Source: Lentisphaeria bacterium UBA4640 (GTDB taxonomy: Bacteria > Verrucomicrobiota > Lentisphaeria > Victivallales > UBA1829). Taken from it: a stretch of 64,000 bases of DNA. The notes under the pieces are model-generated. The model ran no database searches, was not told where the DNA came from, and saw nothing but the letters and a program-made list of their open reading frames with translations. The position numbers and the translations under genes are program-made. The DNA is taken from positions 6,990 to 70,989 of the forward strand of contig DHMO01000020.1 of the NCBI GenBank assembly GCA_002405835.1. Direction: 5' to 3'. The stretch's first letter is position 1. Each line of letters opens with the position of its first letter. Positions 35,769 to 44,994 of this stretch are shown here, piece after piece.

Positions 35769-36920
35769 ATGAAGAAAATCAGAATTGCGCTGATCGGAGT
35801 CTCCGGCTACGGCAAAGTTCACTTCAATTATCTGAAACAGCTTGCGGAACAGGACGCGGCGGAATTTGCCGCGGCGGTCGTCATCAACCCTGACCAGGTT
35901 CCGGACGAACTCGCGATCCTGCGCTCGCTCGGAGCGAAAATCTATCCTTCCGCCGACGCCATGTACGCGGAACTTTCCGGCAAGCTGGATCTGGTCTGCC
36001 TTCCGACCGGCATTGCCTTTCACGAATCCATGACCGAACAGGCGCTTGCAAACGGCGCAAACGTGCTCGTTGAAAAACCCGCCGCCGGCTCCGCCGCGGC
36101 AATCCGCCGCATGATGGCGGCGGAACAAAAATACGGACACTTCGTCGCCGTCGGATTCCAGCACATCTACGCACGCGAAATCCAGTTCATCAAACAGTAT
36201 CTGCTCTCCGGACGCATCGGCGGAGTCAAACGGATTGTGTCAACGGGACTCTGGCCGCGCGCGGATCAGTACTATCACCGCAACAACTGGGCGGGACGCC
36301 TCGCGGCCGCCGACGGGACCCCGATTTTCGACTCCCCGGTCAACAACGCATTTGCGCACTATCTCAATCTTCAGCTCTTCCTTTCGGGCGACACCTTCGG
36401 AACCTCCGCACATGCGGAATCGGTGGAAGGAATGCTCTGCCGCGCCCGTCCGGAAATCGAAACGTTCGACACTTCCGCGCTCCGCTTCCGCACAGCAAAC
36501 GGAGTCGAACTGCTCTCTCTGTTCACCCACACCGCCGGACAGGGCGACAACCCGTCCATGCGAATCGAATGCGAAAACGGCGCGGTCTACTGGAAACTTG
36601 ATTCCACCTGGAACATCCGCAACGCCGAAGGCGCCGTTCTCCATTCCGGCGTTGTCGAAGCTCCGCACATGGACATGTTCCGCGACATGCTCCGCAAAAT
36701 CGGCGGCGAACCGGTCTTCACCTGTCAGCTTTCCCTCGCGCTGGAACACACGCTCTGCATCGAAATGCTCACGAAGGAGCTGACGCCGATCGCGCTGAAG
36801 GAATCCGCCGTGCGCCGTGAAAAAGACGGACAGTACATTTTGGACAATGTCAGCGAAGTCTTCCGCGACTGCAGTCTCAACGCAGCTCTGCCGCAGGAAC
36901 GAGGCGTAAGCTGGAAATAA
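35769..36920 (+). CDS. Gfo/Idh/MocA-family oxidoreductase
   Basis: 383 residues. ALIGVSGYGKVH (about 7-18) is the dinucleotide-binding loop, VLVEKPAAG the EKP motif, and DSPVNNAFAHYLNLQLF the substrate-site helix. It starts 9 nt after the preceding oxidoreductase, so they are co-transcribed; pairs like this commonly act in sequence on inositols or unusual sugars. Followed by a strong hairpin. Confidence 0.85.
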   Translation: MKKIRIALIGVSGYGKVHFNYLKQLAEQDAAEFAAAVVINPDQVPDELAILRSLGAKIYPSADAMYAELSGKLDLVCLPTGIAFHESMTEQALANGANVLVEKPAAGSAAAIRRMMAAEQKYGHFVAVGFQHIYAREIQFIKQYLLSGRIGGVKRIVSTGLWPRADQYYHRNNWAGRLAAADGTPIFDSPVNNAFAHYLNLQLFLSGDTFGTSAHAESVEGMLCRARPEIETFDTSALRFRTANGVELLSLFTHTAGQGDNPSMRIECENGAVYWKLDSTWNIRNAEGAVLHSGVVEAPHMDMFRDMLRKIGGEPVFTCQLSLALEHTLCIEMLTKELTPIALKESAVRREKDGQYILDNVSEVFRDCSLNAALPQERGVSWK

Positions 36921-36929
36921 AAAAAGTTT

Positions 36930-36954
36930 GGCGGACCGCACGGCGCGGTCCGCC
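36930..36954 (+). terminator. Hairpin after the oxidoreductase pair
   Basis: GGCGGACCGC and GCGGTCCGCC form a perfect 10-bp stem around ACGGC. There is no T run downstream, so terminator activity is uncertain. Confidence 0.5.
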
Positions 36955-37073
36955 GGAGAATTGAGAAGAGAAAGTTTCGCCGGAGATTTTCTCCATCCAT
37001 CACCGGCTTGCCCGTATAAACGTCCGGACGAGCCGGAATATTGTGCTTTTTCAGAAAAAAAGTGTTTTGATAT

Positions 37074-37101
37074 TTGAAATTCCGCGTTCTTCCAATATAT
37101 T
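37074..37101 (+). promoter_or_regulatory. Promoter of galK
   Basis: TTGAAA (37074-37079), 16-nt spacer, TATATT (37096-37101), 37 nt before the start codon. Confidence 0.65.
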
Positions 37102-37138
37102 TCAGGTATGAGAAATCAACCAGAAGGAACTGAAACTC

Positions 37139-38296
37139 ATGAAACAAGATGTCATTGATTCGTTTGCGGCGGCGTACTCCGCAAAACCGGCGGCGTATTC
37201 CCACGCGCCCGGAAGACTTGAAATTCTCGGCAACCACACAGACTACAATGAAGGTTTCGTGCTGAGCTGTGCAACCGGTCAGGCGACCGAAATGGCGATT
37301 GCCGCAATCCCCGGAAGAATCTGCAAACTTCAGAATCCGCCGCTCAAAGGCGAATTCACCATCGATCTCGACAATATGGACACGCCCCGTCCGAAAGACT
37401 GGACAAACTACATCAAGGGCGTTCTCGTCGAGCTCCGCAGACGCGGCATTTCCTATCCGGCGTTTGAAGTCCTGTTCAAAAGCTCCGTTCCGCTCTCCGC
37501 AGGCATGAGCAGCTCCGCCGCTCTCGAAATGGCGTTCTGCATGGCTCTCAAACAGCTCGCAGGAATCGAACTTCCGCTTCCCGAATGGGCGCGCGTCGGC
37601 CAGTCCGTCGAAAACGTCTACCTCGGACTCAAATCCGGACTTCTCGACCAGTTCAGCTCCCTCTACGGCAAAAAGGATTCGTTCATTCTCTGCGACTTCC
37701 GTTCCGTGGAAGTGCTGAAGACCGTCACCATGCCCGCAGGCTGGAAGATCGTCGTCGCAAACACCATGGTCAAACACAACCTCGTGGAATCCGATTACAA
37801 CCAGCGCCGCGAAAGCTGCGAGCGCGCGACCAAAGTCATTCAGGGCAAATTCCCGCAGGTCAAAACCCTGCGCGACGTCTCCTCCGACATGCTCGAAGAG
37901 TGCAAATCCATCCTCGACCACACCGACTACCTCCGCGCCAAACACGTGGTCGGCGAAGATGAACGCGTCATGAAGGGCGTTGAACTCCTTGAAGCCGGAA
38001 AAGTCGAAGAATTCGGCGCTCTCTGGTTCCAGAGCCATGAAAGCTCCCGCGACTGCTTCGAAAACAGCTGTCCGGAACTCGACATCCTCGTCGAACTCGC
38101 GCACACAATCCCCGGCTGCGTCGGAGCGCGTCTCAGCGGCGGCGGATTCGGCGGAATCAGCATCCACCTCGTCCGCGAAAGCGAAGCGGAAACCTACTGC
38201 GAACGTCTCGCCGCAGCTTACAAGCTCAAAACCGGCAAGACGATCGAGACCATCATCTGCTCCGTCGGTGACGGCGCCAGCGCGGAGAGCCTCTGA
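37139..38296 (+). CDS. galK: Galactokinase
   Basis: GHMP kinase of 385 residues phosphorylating galactose. APGRLEILGNHTDYNEG is the galactokinase signature, VPLSAGMSSSAALE the ATP loop, LLDQFSSLYG carries the catalytic Asp, and LSGGGFGG near the end is the third GHMP motif. No galT or galE lies next to it; the GT-C gene 8 nt downstream is the only operon partner seen. Close GHMP relatives acting on N-acetylgalactosamine cannot be fully excluded. Confidence 0.92.
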   Translation: MKQDVIDSFAAAYSAKPAAYSHAPGRLEILGNHTDYNEGFVLSCATGQATEMAIAAIPGRICKLQNPPLKGEFTIDLDNMDTPRPKDWTNYIKGVLVELRRRGISYPAFEVLFKSSVPLSAGMSSSAALEMAFCMALKQLAGIELPLPEWARVGQSVENVYLGLKSGLLDQFSSLYGKKDSFILCDFRSVEVLKTVTMPAGWKIVVANTMVKHNLVESDYNQRRESCERATKVIQGKFPQVKTLRDVSSDMLEECKSILDHTDYLRAKHVVGEDERVMKGVELLEAGKVEEFGALWFQSHESSRDCFENSCPELDILVELAHTIPGCVGARLSGGGFGGISIHLVRESEAETYCERLAAAYKLKTGKTIETIICSVGDGASAESL

Positions 38297-38304
38297 GTTC
38301 TCTC

Positions 38305-39825
38305 ATGCGGCTGATTCAAAAAATGCGGACCGGACTCGTCTCCGGTTCGCATTTTAAATTTTTCCCGCTCTTTTTTCTCCTCATCCTCCTCTGCAATATT
38401 CATCTGCTTTACAATCCGCCCCACTGGGACGAAATTATCGGACTTCACAATCAGGCGCTCTTTCTCGCGAAACACAACTTCTCCTTTGCGGAACTTTATG
38501 CTCCCGGACAGCACAGCTACGAGGGCTCCAATGTCTACCCGTACAGCATTCTGCCGATTCTCTACGCAGTCTGGTATTCGCTTTTTTCCCCGAAAACGGT
38601 TCACCTGCTCGGACATCTGCTGAACTTTGCCTGCGTGGCGGGAACCGCAACTCTGCTGACCTCCGTTCTGCGCTCGCGCGGCGTCTCCGCTCTTTGCGCT
38701 GCGGGATGGGGAATTGCCTTTCTTCTGGAACCGCTGACTTACGGCCAGACAATCGCGCTCGGTCTGGAACCCGCGCTGACCTTCGGCGTCATGCTCGCGC
38801 TCTGGTTTGCGAACCGGGAACGCTGGAACTGCGCAATGGCGGCTGCCTTCCTCGCAGTCTTTCTCAAAACAAGCGCGGCGGTTCTGAGCTTTGCCCTGTT
38901 TCTTTATCTTCTGATCCGGATTCTTGCCGACCGCTCCGAATGGAAAAAACTGCGCATTCCGCTTGCCGGATTCTTCCTGATTTTCCTCTTCCAGCTCTTC
39001 CTGCTTCAACACAACGTCAACATGGCGGCTGGCGGACTTCATACAGCTTCGGCGGACGCGGCGTTTTCATTTCCGGTCTATCTGCTGCGCAAGGCGTGGT
39101 TTCACACCGGGCTTTACTTTCCCGTTCTGATTCCGGTTTTCTGCGCGGGAACCGCGTTCGCCTGTGCGCGAATCCGGAAGAACGGATGGAGCTCCCTGCT
39201 TTTCTTTCTGGCTGCGGCCGGATATGCCGGAGCATATTTGATTGCGCGGACCGCCCTGCCCCGCTACATGGCGGCTGCCGTTCCCGCAATTCTGCTTCTG
39301 CCCGCGCTGAACTGCCGGAACCGTTTTGTGCCGTGGGGACTCTGCGCGCTGTTTTTCCTTGCGCCGCTCTGCTACAGACCGCTCTCGTTCGGCGAACGCT
39401 GTTCCGGGGAATATCTGGAACGGAATGCGGAACATGTGAATCAGACCCGCGCGAATCTGGAGCTCTGCCGTTTTCTGGAAACGGAACATTTTGATTCTCC
39501 CGTCGTCGCGCCATGGCCGATCGTTCAGATGCTGACCATGCCCGAACTCGGATACGTCTCAAAACCGCTCCCGGACGTCTACTCCGGACGCGTCCCGTTT
39601 TATGCTCCGGTGAAAAAACTTGTTTCGCTTGAAACGATGCCGCCGGATACGCTGTTTGTCTACCAGGAAAATGATTTTGAAAAATACGGCATGAGCAATC
39701 CGTCTCTGCGCCCTCCCCCGGAAAACGAAACGCTGTTCCGCGCGCGCGGAATCACCGGATTCACACTTGTCTACAAAAAAATTCCGCCGGACCGGAAGAT
39801 CACTCCTCCGTCCGGCGGAACATAA
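38305..39825 (+). CDS. Multi-spanning GT-C type glycosyltransferase
   Basis: 506 residues with about ten hydrophobic segments. The first extramembrane loop carries PHWDEIIGLHNQ, the acidic D-E pair typical of GT-C enzymes that use polyprenyl-phosphate sugars (ArnT/PMT-like). A soluble C-terminal part of ~130 residues probably faces the periplasm. Donor and acceptor are unknown. Adjacent to galK, so a link to galactose-derived glycans is possible but unproven. The 3' end contains a terminator hairpin. Confidence 0.75.
   Translation: MRLIQKMRTGLVSGSHFKFFPLFFLLILLCNIHLLYNPPHWDEIIGLHNQALFLAKHNFSFAELYAPGQHSYEGSNVYPYSILPILYAVWYSLFSPKTVHLLGHLLNFACVAGTATLLTSVLRSRGVSALCAAGWGIAFLLEPLTYGQTIALGLEPALTFGVMLALWFANRERWNCAMAAAFLAVFLKTSAAVLSFALFLYLLIRILADRSEWKKLRIPLAGFFLIFLFQLFLLQHNVNMAAGGLHTASADAAFSFPVYLLRKAWFHTGLYFPVLIPVFCAGTAFACARIRKNGWSSLLFFLAAAGYAGAYLIARTALPRYMAAAVPAILLLPALNCRNRFVPWGLCALFFLAPLCYRPLSFGERCSGEYLERNAEHVNQTRANLELCRFLETEHFDSPVVAPWPIVQMLTMPELGYVSKPLPDVYSGRVPFYAPVKKLVSLETMPPDTLFVYQENDFEKYGMSNPSLRPPPENETLFRARGITGFTLVYKKIPPDRKITPPSGGT
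39782..39820 (+). terminator. Bidirectional hairpin between convergent genes
   Basis: TTCCGCCGGAC and GTCCGGCGGAA form a perfect 11-bp stem. It lies inside the last codons of the GT-C gene and 20 nt beyond the stop of the convergent glycoside hydrolase. Confidence 0.5.
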
Positions 39826-39839
39826 ACGCTCTGCATCGT

Positions 39840-42800
39840 TTACGGGTAAACCACCTCGAAATACGGCGTTCCGTATTCCAGCTTGCCTGTATCAAGCGCA
39901 AACTCAACTCTGCCGTTCTTGAGCGTCACCGGGATTTTGCATTCGCGGGAGCCGCTCATGTTCAGCGCGTAAACGGACGGGAGACCTTTTGCGCCGTTCT
40001 TCAGCGAAAAACGGAACTGCCCGGCACGCATCACCTGCTGCATGTCGCCGACATCCAGCTCCGCCCCGAAATTCTCCGTGGAAAACACGGCGTTCTCCGC
40101 GGCAAACACCGTTCCGACAACCACGAGCAGATGTTTTGAATCCGCAATGCTCTTCTCATTTTCAAGCGAGATTGCCGCAATCGTGCAGGGCGTGCTGACC
40201 GATTCCACTGTCAGATCGGAAAGTCTGACCGGCTTGCTCTCCTTCAGCACGGCCGACTGGAATTTCGGCGCATCTATCGTGAGCGTGTTCTTCCGCACAT
40301 CCGCGCAGATCTCGCCCGTTTCGCTCTCGAAAATCCCCTTTTCCGCATCGGTCCGGTTCGCCGGGGTCAGAATTCCGGCCTTGCGCAGCCCGGCAACCTG
40401 TTCCCGCAGAATTTCAGCATTCTGCGCACGCTCTTCGCTCAGGACAATGTACATGCCCATACTCTTCGCGCCGACAAACGATTTCGGCTCGATATTGAGA
40501 TCAGCGATGGGGTTCTTCGCATTCCGGTAATCGGAACCGATCCGGGTCAGCATATAGAGCGCATTGTAGCCGCTCCCGATCGCGCCGGTGTACTCCGGTC
40601 CGCGAACCGTCTTTTCCGGAACATGGAACGATACCGCATGCTTTGCGCTCCGGATATCGCCGCGCTGCCAGCCGAACGCGCAGAACAGCGAATTCATCAC
40701 GGCCGAAAGATTGCTGCCGCTGTCGAAGTCATACGGCTGGAACGGCGCGTAGTAGAGCTTGACGGTATTGGAATGCGGCGCAAGCATCTGCCAGTCCTGC
40801 AGACTCGCATAAGCCGCCCACATCGGCGCGGCTTCATGCGCGAAACGGTTGTAGCCGCAATGCGAATATTCCGTCATGAAGAACGGCTTGCCGAACACGC
40901 GCGTCGCCGCGGCACGTCCGATGTAGTTGTTCTCCACAATCGAAGATCCCTGATCTATCGTCAGCATGGTGTCACGCAGCCACGTCCCGAACGCAAGACG
41001 CTGCTTGAAGGTCGGCGGATAGAGTTTGACCTTGTTCGGATGCGCATGGTAAGTGTGCATGGAAACCGCATTGAAATCCGCGCGGGCGTCGCCCTCCAGA
41101 TTCCGCATGAACATATCCCAGTTTGTAACAAACCCGCGGAACCCCGACTCTTTGACGACGCCAAGATAGAACGCGTTCATTTCATGAAGTTTCTTCCGCA
41201 GATATTCCCGTGCCGCGTCACCCTCAGGACCAGCCGACTGAATCAGTTTCCGGCTGAATTCCGGAACCGATGCCGGATTTGCCGGATTGCGGAACTTCCG
41301 CCAGTCCGGAGTAAACATCGAGAGCTTGTTTCCGCCGATATTGAGCAGATGCTCCTGTTCGTTGTAGCAGGTGATCGCAATCAGCTGAGGATCGTCGATC
41401 AACGCCTTTCCCGTGTAGGGATTCGGAGTCTTCAGCAGATAATTGAACCCCGCTTTCCAGTGATTGCGGTAGCGTTCATTGAAGAAAATCTGAAAACGCC
41501 CGTAACTGGAATCTTCATTCTTCACGGCTTCCGTGAACATTCCGGTTGTGGTGAAAATATCCAGCATCACATAAACGCCGCGGTCGCGCAGACACTTCAG
41601 GAAATACCAGTACCGGTCCGCAAACTGCGGAAGAATGGGAAGCTCCTCCGCTTTCTGAGCCATGAAAACTTCGGAAACGGTCTTCCGTTTTTTGCCCTGC
41701 TTCGGAAGTCCTCCGTTGCCGACAAGAAAAGCATCCAGAAAATGAAACCGCAGAACGTTCATTCCGGAAAGCGCGATCTGATCCGCGAACTCCTCCAGCT
41801 CCGGCTTCGACATCGAAATGAAGCCGCGTCTCCAGCCGCCGGGAATGAAATTGAATCCGCGCAGACGAACAGCCTCGTTCGGTGCAGATTCAAAATAGAG
41901 CCGTCCGGCGGCGTCCGACTTCAGCCATCCGCACTTGTCGATATCGTATTTCTTCACATACTGCGAAAGATCCAGCGCCGTTCCGGGAATCCGCTTCCAC
42001 TGGTCGATTCGCCTGTGCATCAGCGCCTTCCGGTCCCACGAAACCTTGTCCATCTTCACCGGACGCCACTCATTCCCGCGCACAATCCGGGTGATCCGGC
42101 TCTGCTTCAGCTTTGCGCGGAACGGAACTTTGCCGCAGACGAACCGCCAGCCTTCGGAGCCGCTCAGCACGCGAACCGCAATCAGATTCTTCCCCTTCTT
42201 CACGGGAAAGTTGAACACGTGATCCGTCGGAAGATACGCCGTCGAGCCGTTGCCGTTGACAATCGTATCGTAGACCGTTTTGCCGTTGACCATGAATTCA
42301 AACCAGTAGTCCGCCGAGCACCCGGCCTGCATCACGCCCGCCTTCTCCGATTCAAATTCATTGAAAAGCATCGCAACCATTTTCGGGTTTATTGATTCCC
42401 CGGGTTTCGCGAGCATCAGCGTGTTCTCTTTCAGACTCACCGAGCATCCCTGAACTCCGCCGAGCGTCTGCGGAACAGCCGTCAGCGCATCAAGTTTGAC
42501 GTTTTTCAAATCCGGCGCGCGGAACAAGGTCCAGTTTGAATTCAGCGCAAGCGGCAGAACGTTGTCCAGCCACTCCAGTTTGACCGCGCCGATGTAAAGC
42601 GTGGTTCCCTCCGGAAGTTTTCCGGCCATCAGCGAGGGACCGCGCACCGAACCGCTGTAATCAAGATTCGCAGTAAATTCACGGGTAACGGTCTTCCATT
42701 CCGTATCAAACTCAAACTCCATCCACGAGTTCCCGATCGTCTTCCACGGAGCCTGATTCTGAAGACAGTTCACCGGCATTTTCCCCTTGCGGTCGCCGCG

Positions 42801-43082
42801 AATCTGGAAACTGTAGCGCAGTTTCATCCCGTTGGAAATCTGCTGATCCGAGGCGAAACTCACCATCAGTTCCCACGGAACTTTCCCGGGAGTCCGGACC
42901 TTGATTTCCGCGCAGGGTTCACCCTCAGGCGTCTTCACGTCCGGAGAGATCCGGTATTCAACCTTGCTTCCGGGAAGTATGAGTCCATCAACTTTCGGTC
43001 CTTTGAAGTTCCACTCTTTCAGCACATCTGCGGACATCAGGACAGCGGACGCGCACAGCAATGCAGTCAAAATCTTTTTCAT
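39840..43082 (-). CDS. Secreted glycoside hydrolase-like protein (GH-A clan/cellulase-family type)
   Basis: 1080 residues. Signal peptide MKKILTALLCASAVLMSADV, then two beta-rich, carbohydrate-binding-like regions (~20-170 and ~190-330), then a TIM-barrel (~380-800) with RLRGFNFIP, LSGMNVLRFHF, an acid/base candidate in ITCYNEQEH and a nucleophile candidate in FFMTEYSH. The C-terminal ~200 residues form beta domains. This resembles GH5-like hydrolases that are abundant in Victivallis; the substrate is not predictable. ATG at 43082 with AAGGAGA 8 nt upstream is preferred to an overlapping GTG. Second gene of a unit with the pilin-like protein. Confidence 0.8.
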   Translation of the reverse strand: MKKILTALLCASAVLMSADVLKEWNFKGPKVDGLILPGSKVEYRISPDVKTPEGEPCAEIKVRTPGKVPWELMVSFASDQQISNGMKLRYSFQIRGDRKGKMPVNCLQNQAPWKTIGNSWMEFEFDTEWKTVTREFTANLDYSGSVRGPSLMAGKLPEGTTLYIGAVKLEWLDNVLPLALNSNWTLFRAPDLKNVKLDALTAVPQTLGGVQGCSVSLKENTLMLAKPGESINPKMVAMLFNEFESEKAGVMQAGCSADYWFEFMVNGKTVYDTIVNGNGSTAYLPTDHVFNFPVKKGKNLIAVRVLSGSEGWRFVCGKVPFRAKLKQSRITRIVRGNEWRPVKMDKVSWDRKALMHRRIDQWKRIPGTALDLSQYVKKYDIDKCGWLKSDAAGRLYFESAPNEAVRLRGFNFIPGGWRRGFISMSKPELEEFADQIALSGMNVLRFHFLDAFLVGNGGLPKQGKKRKTVSEVFMAQKAEELPILPQFADRYWYFLKCLRDRGVYVMLDIFTTTGMFTEAVKNEDSSYGRFQIFFNERYRNHWKAGFNYLLKTPNPYTGKALIDDPQLIAITCYNEQEHLLNIGGNKLSMFTPDWRKFRNPANPASVPEFSRKLIQSAGPEGDAAREYLRKKLHEMNAFYLGVVKESGFRGFVTNWDMFMRNLEGDARADFNAVSMHTYHAHPNKVKLYPPTFKQRLAFGTWLRDTMLTIDQGSSIVENNYIGRAAATRVFGKPFFMTEYSHCGYNRFAHEAAPMWAAYASLQDWQMLAPHSNTVKLYYAPFQPYDFDSGSNLSAVMNSLFCAFGWQRGDIRSAKHAVSFHVPEKTVRGPEYTGAIGSGYNALYMLTRIGSDYRNAKNPIADLNIEPKSFVGAKSMGMYIVLSEERAQNAEILREQVAGLRKAGILTPANRTDAEKGIFESETGEICADVRKNTLTIDAPKFQSAVLKESKPVRLSDLTVESVSTPCTIAAISLENEKSIADSKHLLVVVGTVFAAENAVFSTENFGAELDVGDMQQVMRAGQFRFSLKNGAKGLPSVYALNMSGSRECKIPVTLKNGRVEFALDTGKLEYGTPYFEVVYP

Positions 43083-43112
43083 CACCTAAATCTCCTTGTT
43101 TTTCTGAAGTGA

Positions 43113-43925
43113 TTATCTGTACGGATACCAGAAGCGGCAGCTCGGACAGGACATTGTAATGGAACCGCTGGCGTAGGCGTGACCGCAGGAAACCGATCCC
43201 TTTGCAATCGTTCCGACATGACCGTCAAAATAGAGAACGTTGTTGTTCCGTTCCATATGACTCCACGCTCCCCTCTGCGGATTCAGAGTGTTCAGAGCGG
43301 AACTCTTCTGGAACTGTGAAACTCCTTCCGTCCAAAAACCCTTGCTTGAGGGATTTTTCACACGGGTCAGCTGATGCGCAAAAACATCTCCGTTTTTATA
43401 GCACGCCGCGGGATCCGCATCCATGCGCATGGCGTATATCCGGAAAAACATCACATGAGGCGTTTTGTCATTGCAGAGCGGGTTGATCAGCTCGACTTTT
43501 GTAACACTCGCATTCCGGTTTGCCTTCTGGAACGTGGAATTGCAAACCTTCGAAAGAGCGACGACGCTGGCATCATAAGGACACACCCGCCCCTTCTGCC
43601 CGACCGCATCATACACATAGGAAAGCTGCCCGTTCATATCTCCGCCCCAGCAATACGCTCTCTTCCAATCGCTCGACATGACGAAAATGGAATCCTTGTT
43701 GTCATTCAGATATCCCGTCACCGCAAGCCCGAGCTGTTTGAATCCGTTGACGCACGAGATTGCCCGCGCCTTTTCCCGTGCCGAATTCAGAGCCGGCAGA
43801 AGCATCCCGGCGAGTATTGCAATGATCGCAATTACCACAAGGAGCTCTATAAGAGTAAATTTCTTATATTTTCGTCCCGATCTGCGATCTCCGGAAACCC
43901 GGCCTCTCAAAATTCCGTTTTTCAT
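43113..43925 (-). CDS. Prepilin-type N-terminal cleavage/methylation domain protein
   Basis: 270 residues. After a 22-residue basic leader comes KKFTLIELLVVIAIIAILAG, a textbook type IV pilin/pseudopilin start with Glu at +5. A globular C-terminal part with NNVLYFDGHVG resembles the H-X9-DG end of pilin-like proteins abundant in Planctomycetes and Lentisphaerae. No assembly genes are nearby, and such genes commonly sit beside secreted hydrolases as here. Transcribed from an ideal promoter at 43985-44013, with the glycoside hydrolase 30 nt downstream. Confidence 0.88.
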   Translation of the reverse strand: MKNGILRGRVSGDRRSGRKYKKFTLIELLVVIAIIAILAGMLLPALNSAREKARAISCVNGFKQLGLAVTGYLNDNKDSIFVMSSDWKRAYCWGGDMNGQLSYVYDAVGQKGRVCPYDASVVALSKVCNSTFQKANRNASVTKVELINPLCNDKTPHVMFFRIYAMRMDADPAACYKNGDVFAHQLTRVKNPSSKGFWTEGVSQFQKSSALNTLNPQRGAWSHMERNNNVLYFDGHVGTIAKGSVSCGHAYASGSITMSCPSCRFWYPYR

Positions 43926-43977
43926 GTTTCTGTTCCTTTTTTTTAGTTTGTTTCCTATAAAAACATTCTTTGGTTCT

Positions 43978-44003
43978 GGGAATAATTATACTGCATAATT
44001 CCC
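43978..44003. promoter_or_regulatory. Inverted repeat spanning the -10 of the pilin/hydrolase promoter
   Basis: GGGAAT (43978-43983) and ATTCCC (43998-44003) flank the -10 box with a 14-nt centre. It is a candidate operator for the divergent AraC regulator or another factor. Confidence 0.4.
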
Positions 44004-44013
44004 GTTTTGTCAA
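43985..44013 (-). promoter_or_regulatory. Consensus sigma-70 promoter of the pilin/glycoside hydrolase unit
   Basis: Minus strand TTGACA (44013-44008), 17-nt spacer, TATAAT (43990-43985): both boxes match the consensus exactly. Confidence 0.85.
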
Positions 44014-44095
44014 TACCAAAGAGTCCGGAATATTTGTCATATCGTTCAAAACCGGAAGTTTTTCCCGACAAAAAGCGGTTCCCGTAAAAAAGCGG

Positions 44096-44124
44096 TTGAT
44101 TTCCCGTGCGGAGCATGATATATT
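44096..44124 (+). promoter_or_regulatory. Promoter of the divergent AraC gene
   Basis: TTGATT (44096-44101), 17-nt spacer, TATATT (44119-44124), 23 nt before the ATG. Confidence 0.55.
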
Positions 44125-44146
44125 CCGAAAAAAGAGAAAAACACAA

Positions 44147-44938
44147 ATGGACGACGCACCGAACACAAATAAAAACGCAAGCATCTTCGGCGGAAAAGTT
44201 ACATTCAGCCGCAAGGACTTCTCCTGGATGTCCCACGACCTTCAATTCTGGAATCTTGTCATCACGACCGGAGGACAATGCCGTCTCAGCAACCAGTTCG
44301 GAGAACTCCGGGCGGAAACCGGCGACGTTCTCCTCTCACCGCCCTCGAAAAACCGTTTTTTTTCGGTCAACGGCGCATGGGAATGCATCTGGTTCGGATT
44401 CAATCTCCATACACATGTCAACTGGAATCAGCCGGTCAGGGAAATCTATCACGTGCACCCCGGCGAGGAAACCTTCACGCGCATCCGGAACGATGCGGAA
44501 GAGGCGTATGCTCTGCTCGCGGAAGGAGCCGGAAATGTCTTTCCGCTCGTTGAAAACCTGCTTGAAAACATCCTGATGCGCGGCAACGCGGAATCCCTCT
44601 TTGAACTCAATCCCCGACTGGAGGCGGCAAAAAATTTCATTGCGGCGAACTTCCGGATCAACGATTTCAAAGAGGTCGCCAGACGTTTCGGAATGTCCCG
44701 CACGAAATTCTTCCAGGCCTTCAGAGAAACCTACGGGACGACGCCGCAGAAGTATCACGAAAAAATCAAATTCCAGAACGTCTGCAGCCTGCTTGCGACA
44801 ACCGATCTGTCGTTTTCGGAAATCGCGGAAATCTGCGGCTTCTCAAGTCTGTTTTATCTTTCAAAGCGTTTCCGCGCCCTCTTCAAGACCTCCATGCGCA
44901 GCTACCGCGCGCAAAGTTCCGGAAAGACTCTCCTTTAA
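44147..44938 (+). CDS. AraC-family transcriptional regulator
   Basis: 263 residues: an N-terminal cupin-like sensor (GDVLLSPPSKNRFF and related strands) and two C-terminal helix-turn-helices (DFKEVARRFGMSRTKFFQAFR and SFSEIAEICGFSSLFYLSKRFR) ending in the family TSMRSYR. It is divergent from the pilin-like/glycoside hydrolase unit and probably activates it in response to a sugar. ATG at 44147 is chosen because the promoter at 44096-44124 lies inside the longer open frame; its ribosome site is weak. Confidence 0.85.
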   Translation: MDDAPNTNKNASIFGGKVTFSRKDFSWMSHDLQFWNLVITTGGQCRLSNQFGELRAETGDVLLSPPSKNRFFSVNGAWECIWFGFNLHTHVNWNQPVREIYHVHPGEETFTRIRNDAEEAYALLAEGAGNVFPLVENLLENILMRGNAESLFELNPRLEAAKNFIAANFRINDFKEVARRFGMSRTKFFQAFRETYGTTPQKYHEKIKFQNVCSLLATTDLSFSEIAEICGFSSLFYLSKRFRALFKTSMRSYRAQSSGKTLL

Positions 44939-44946
44939 AAACGGAA

Positions 44947-44979
44947 CCGCCGGCCGCTCCCGAAGGAACCGGCCGGCGG
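44947..44979. terminator. Hairpin between convergent AraC and phosphofructokinase genes
   Basis: CCGCCGGCCG and CGGCCGGCGG form a perfect 10-bp stem around a 13-nt loop containing TCC/GGA. It sits between stops at 44938 and 44995 and could serve both. Confidence 0.6.
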
Positions 44980-44994
44980 ACACGGCTGAAGAAT

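Noticed and set aside
40623..42395. 590-codon open frame on the plus strand
   Set aside because: Antisense to the barrel part of the secreted glycoside hydrolase; no domain or ribosome site.
43113..43925. A type IV pilus or type II secretion locus
   Set aside because: Only a single prepilin-like gene is present; no ATPase, peptidase, secretin or platform protein is nearby.
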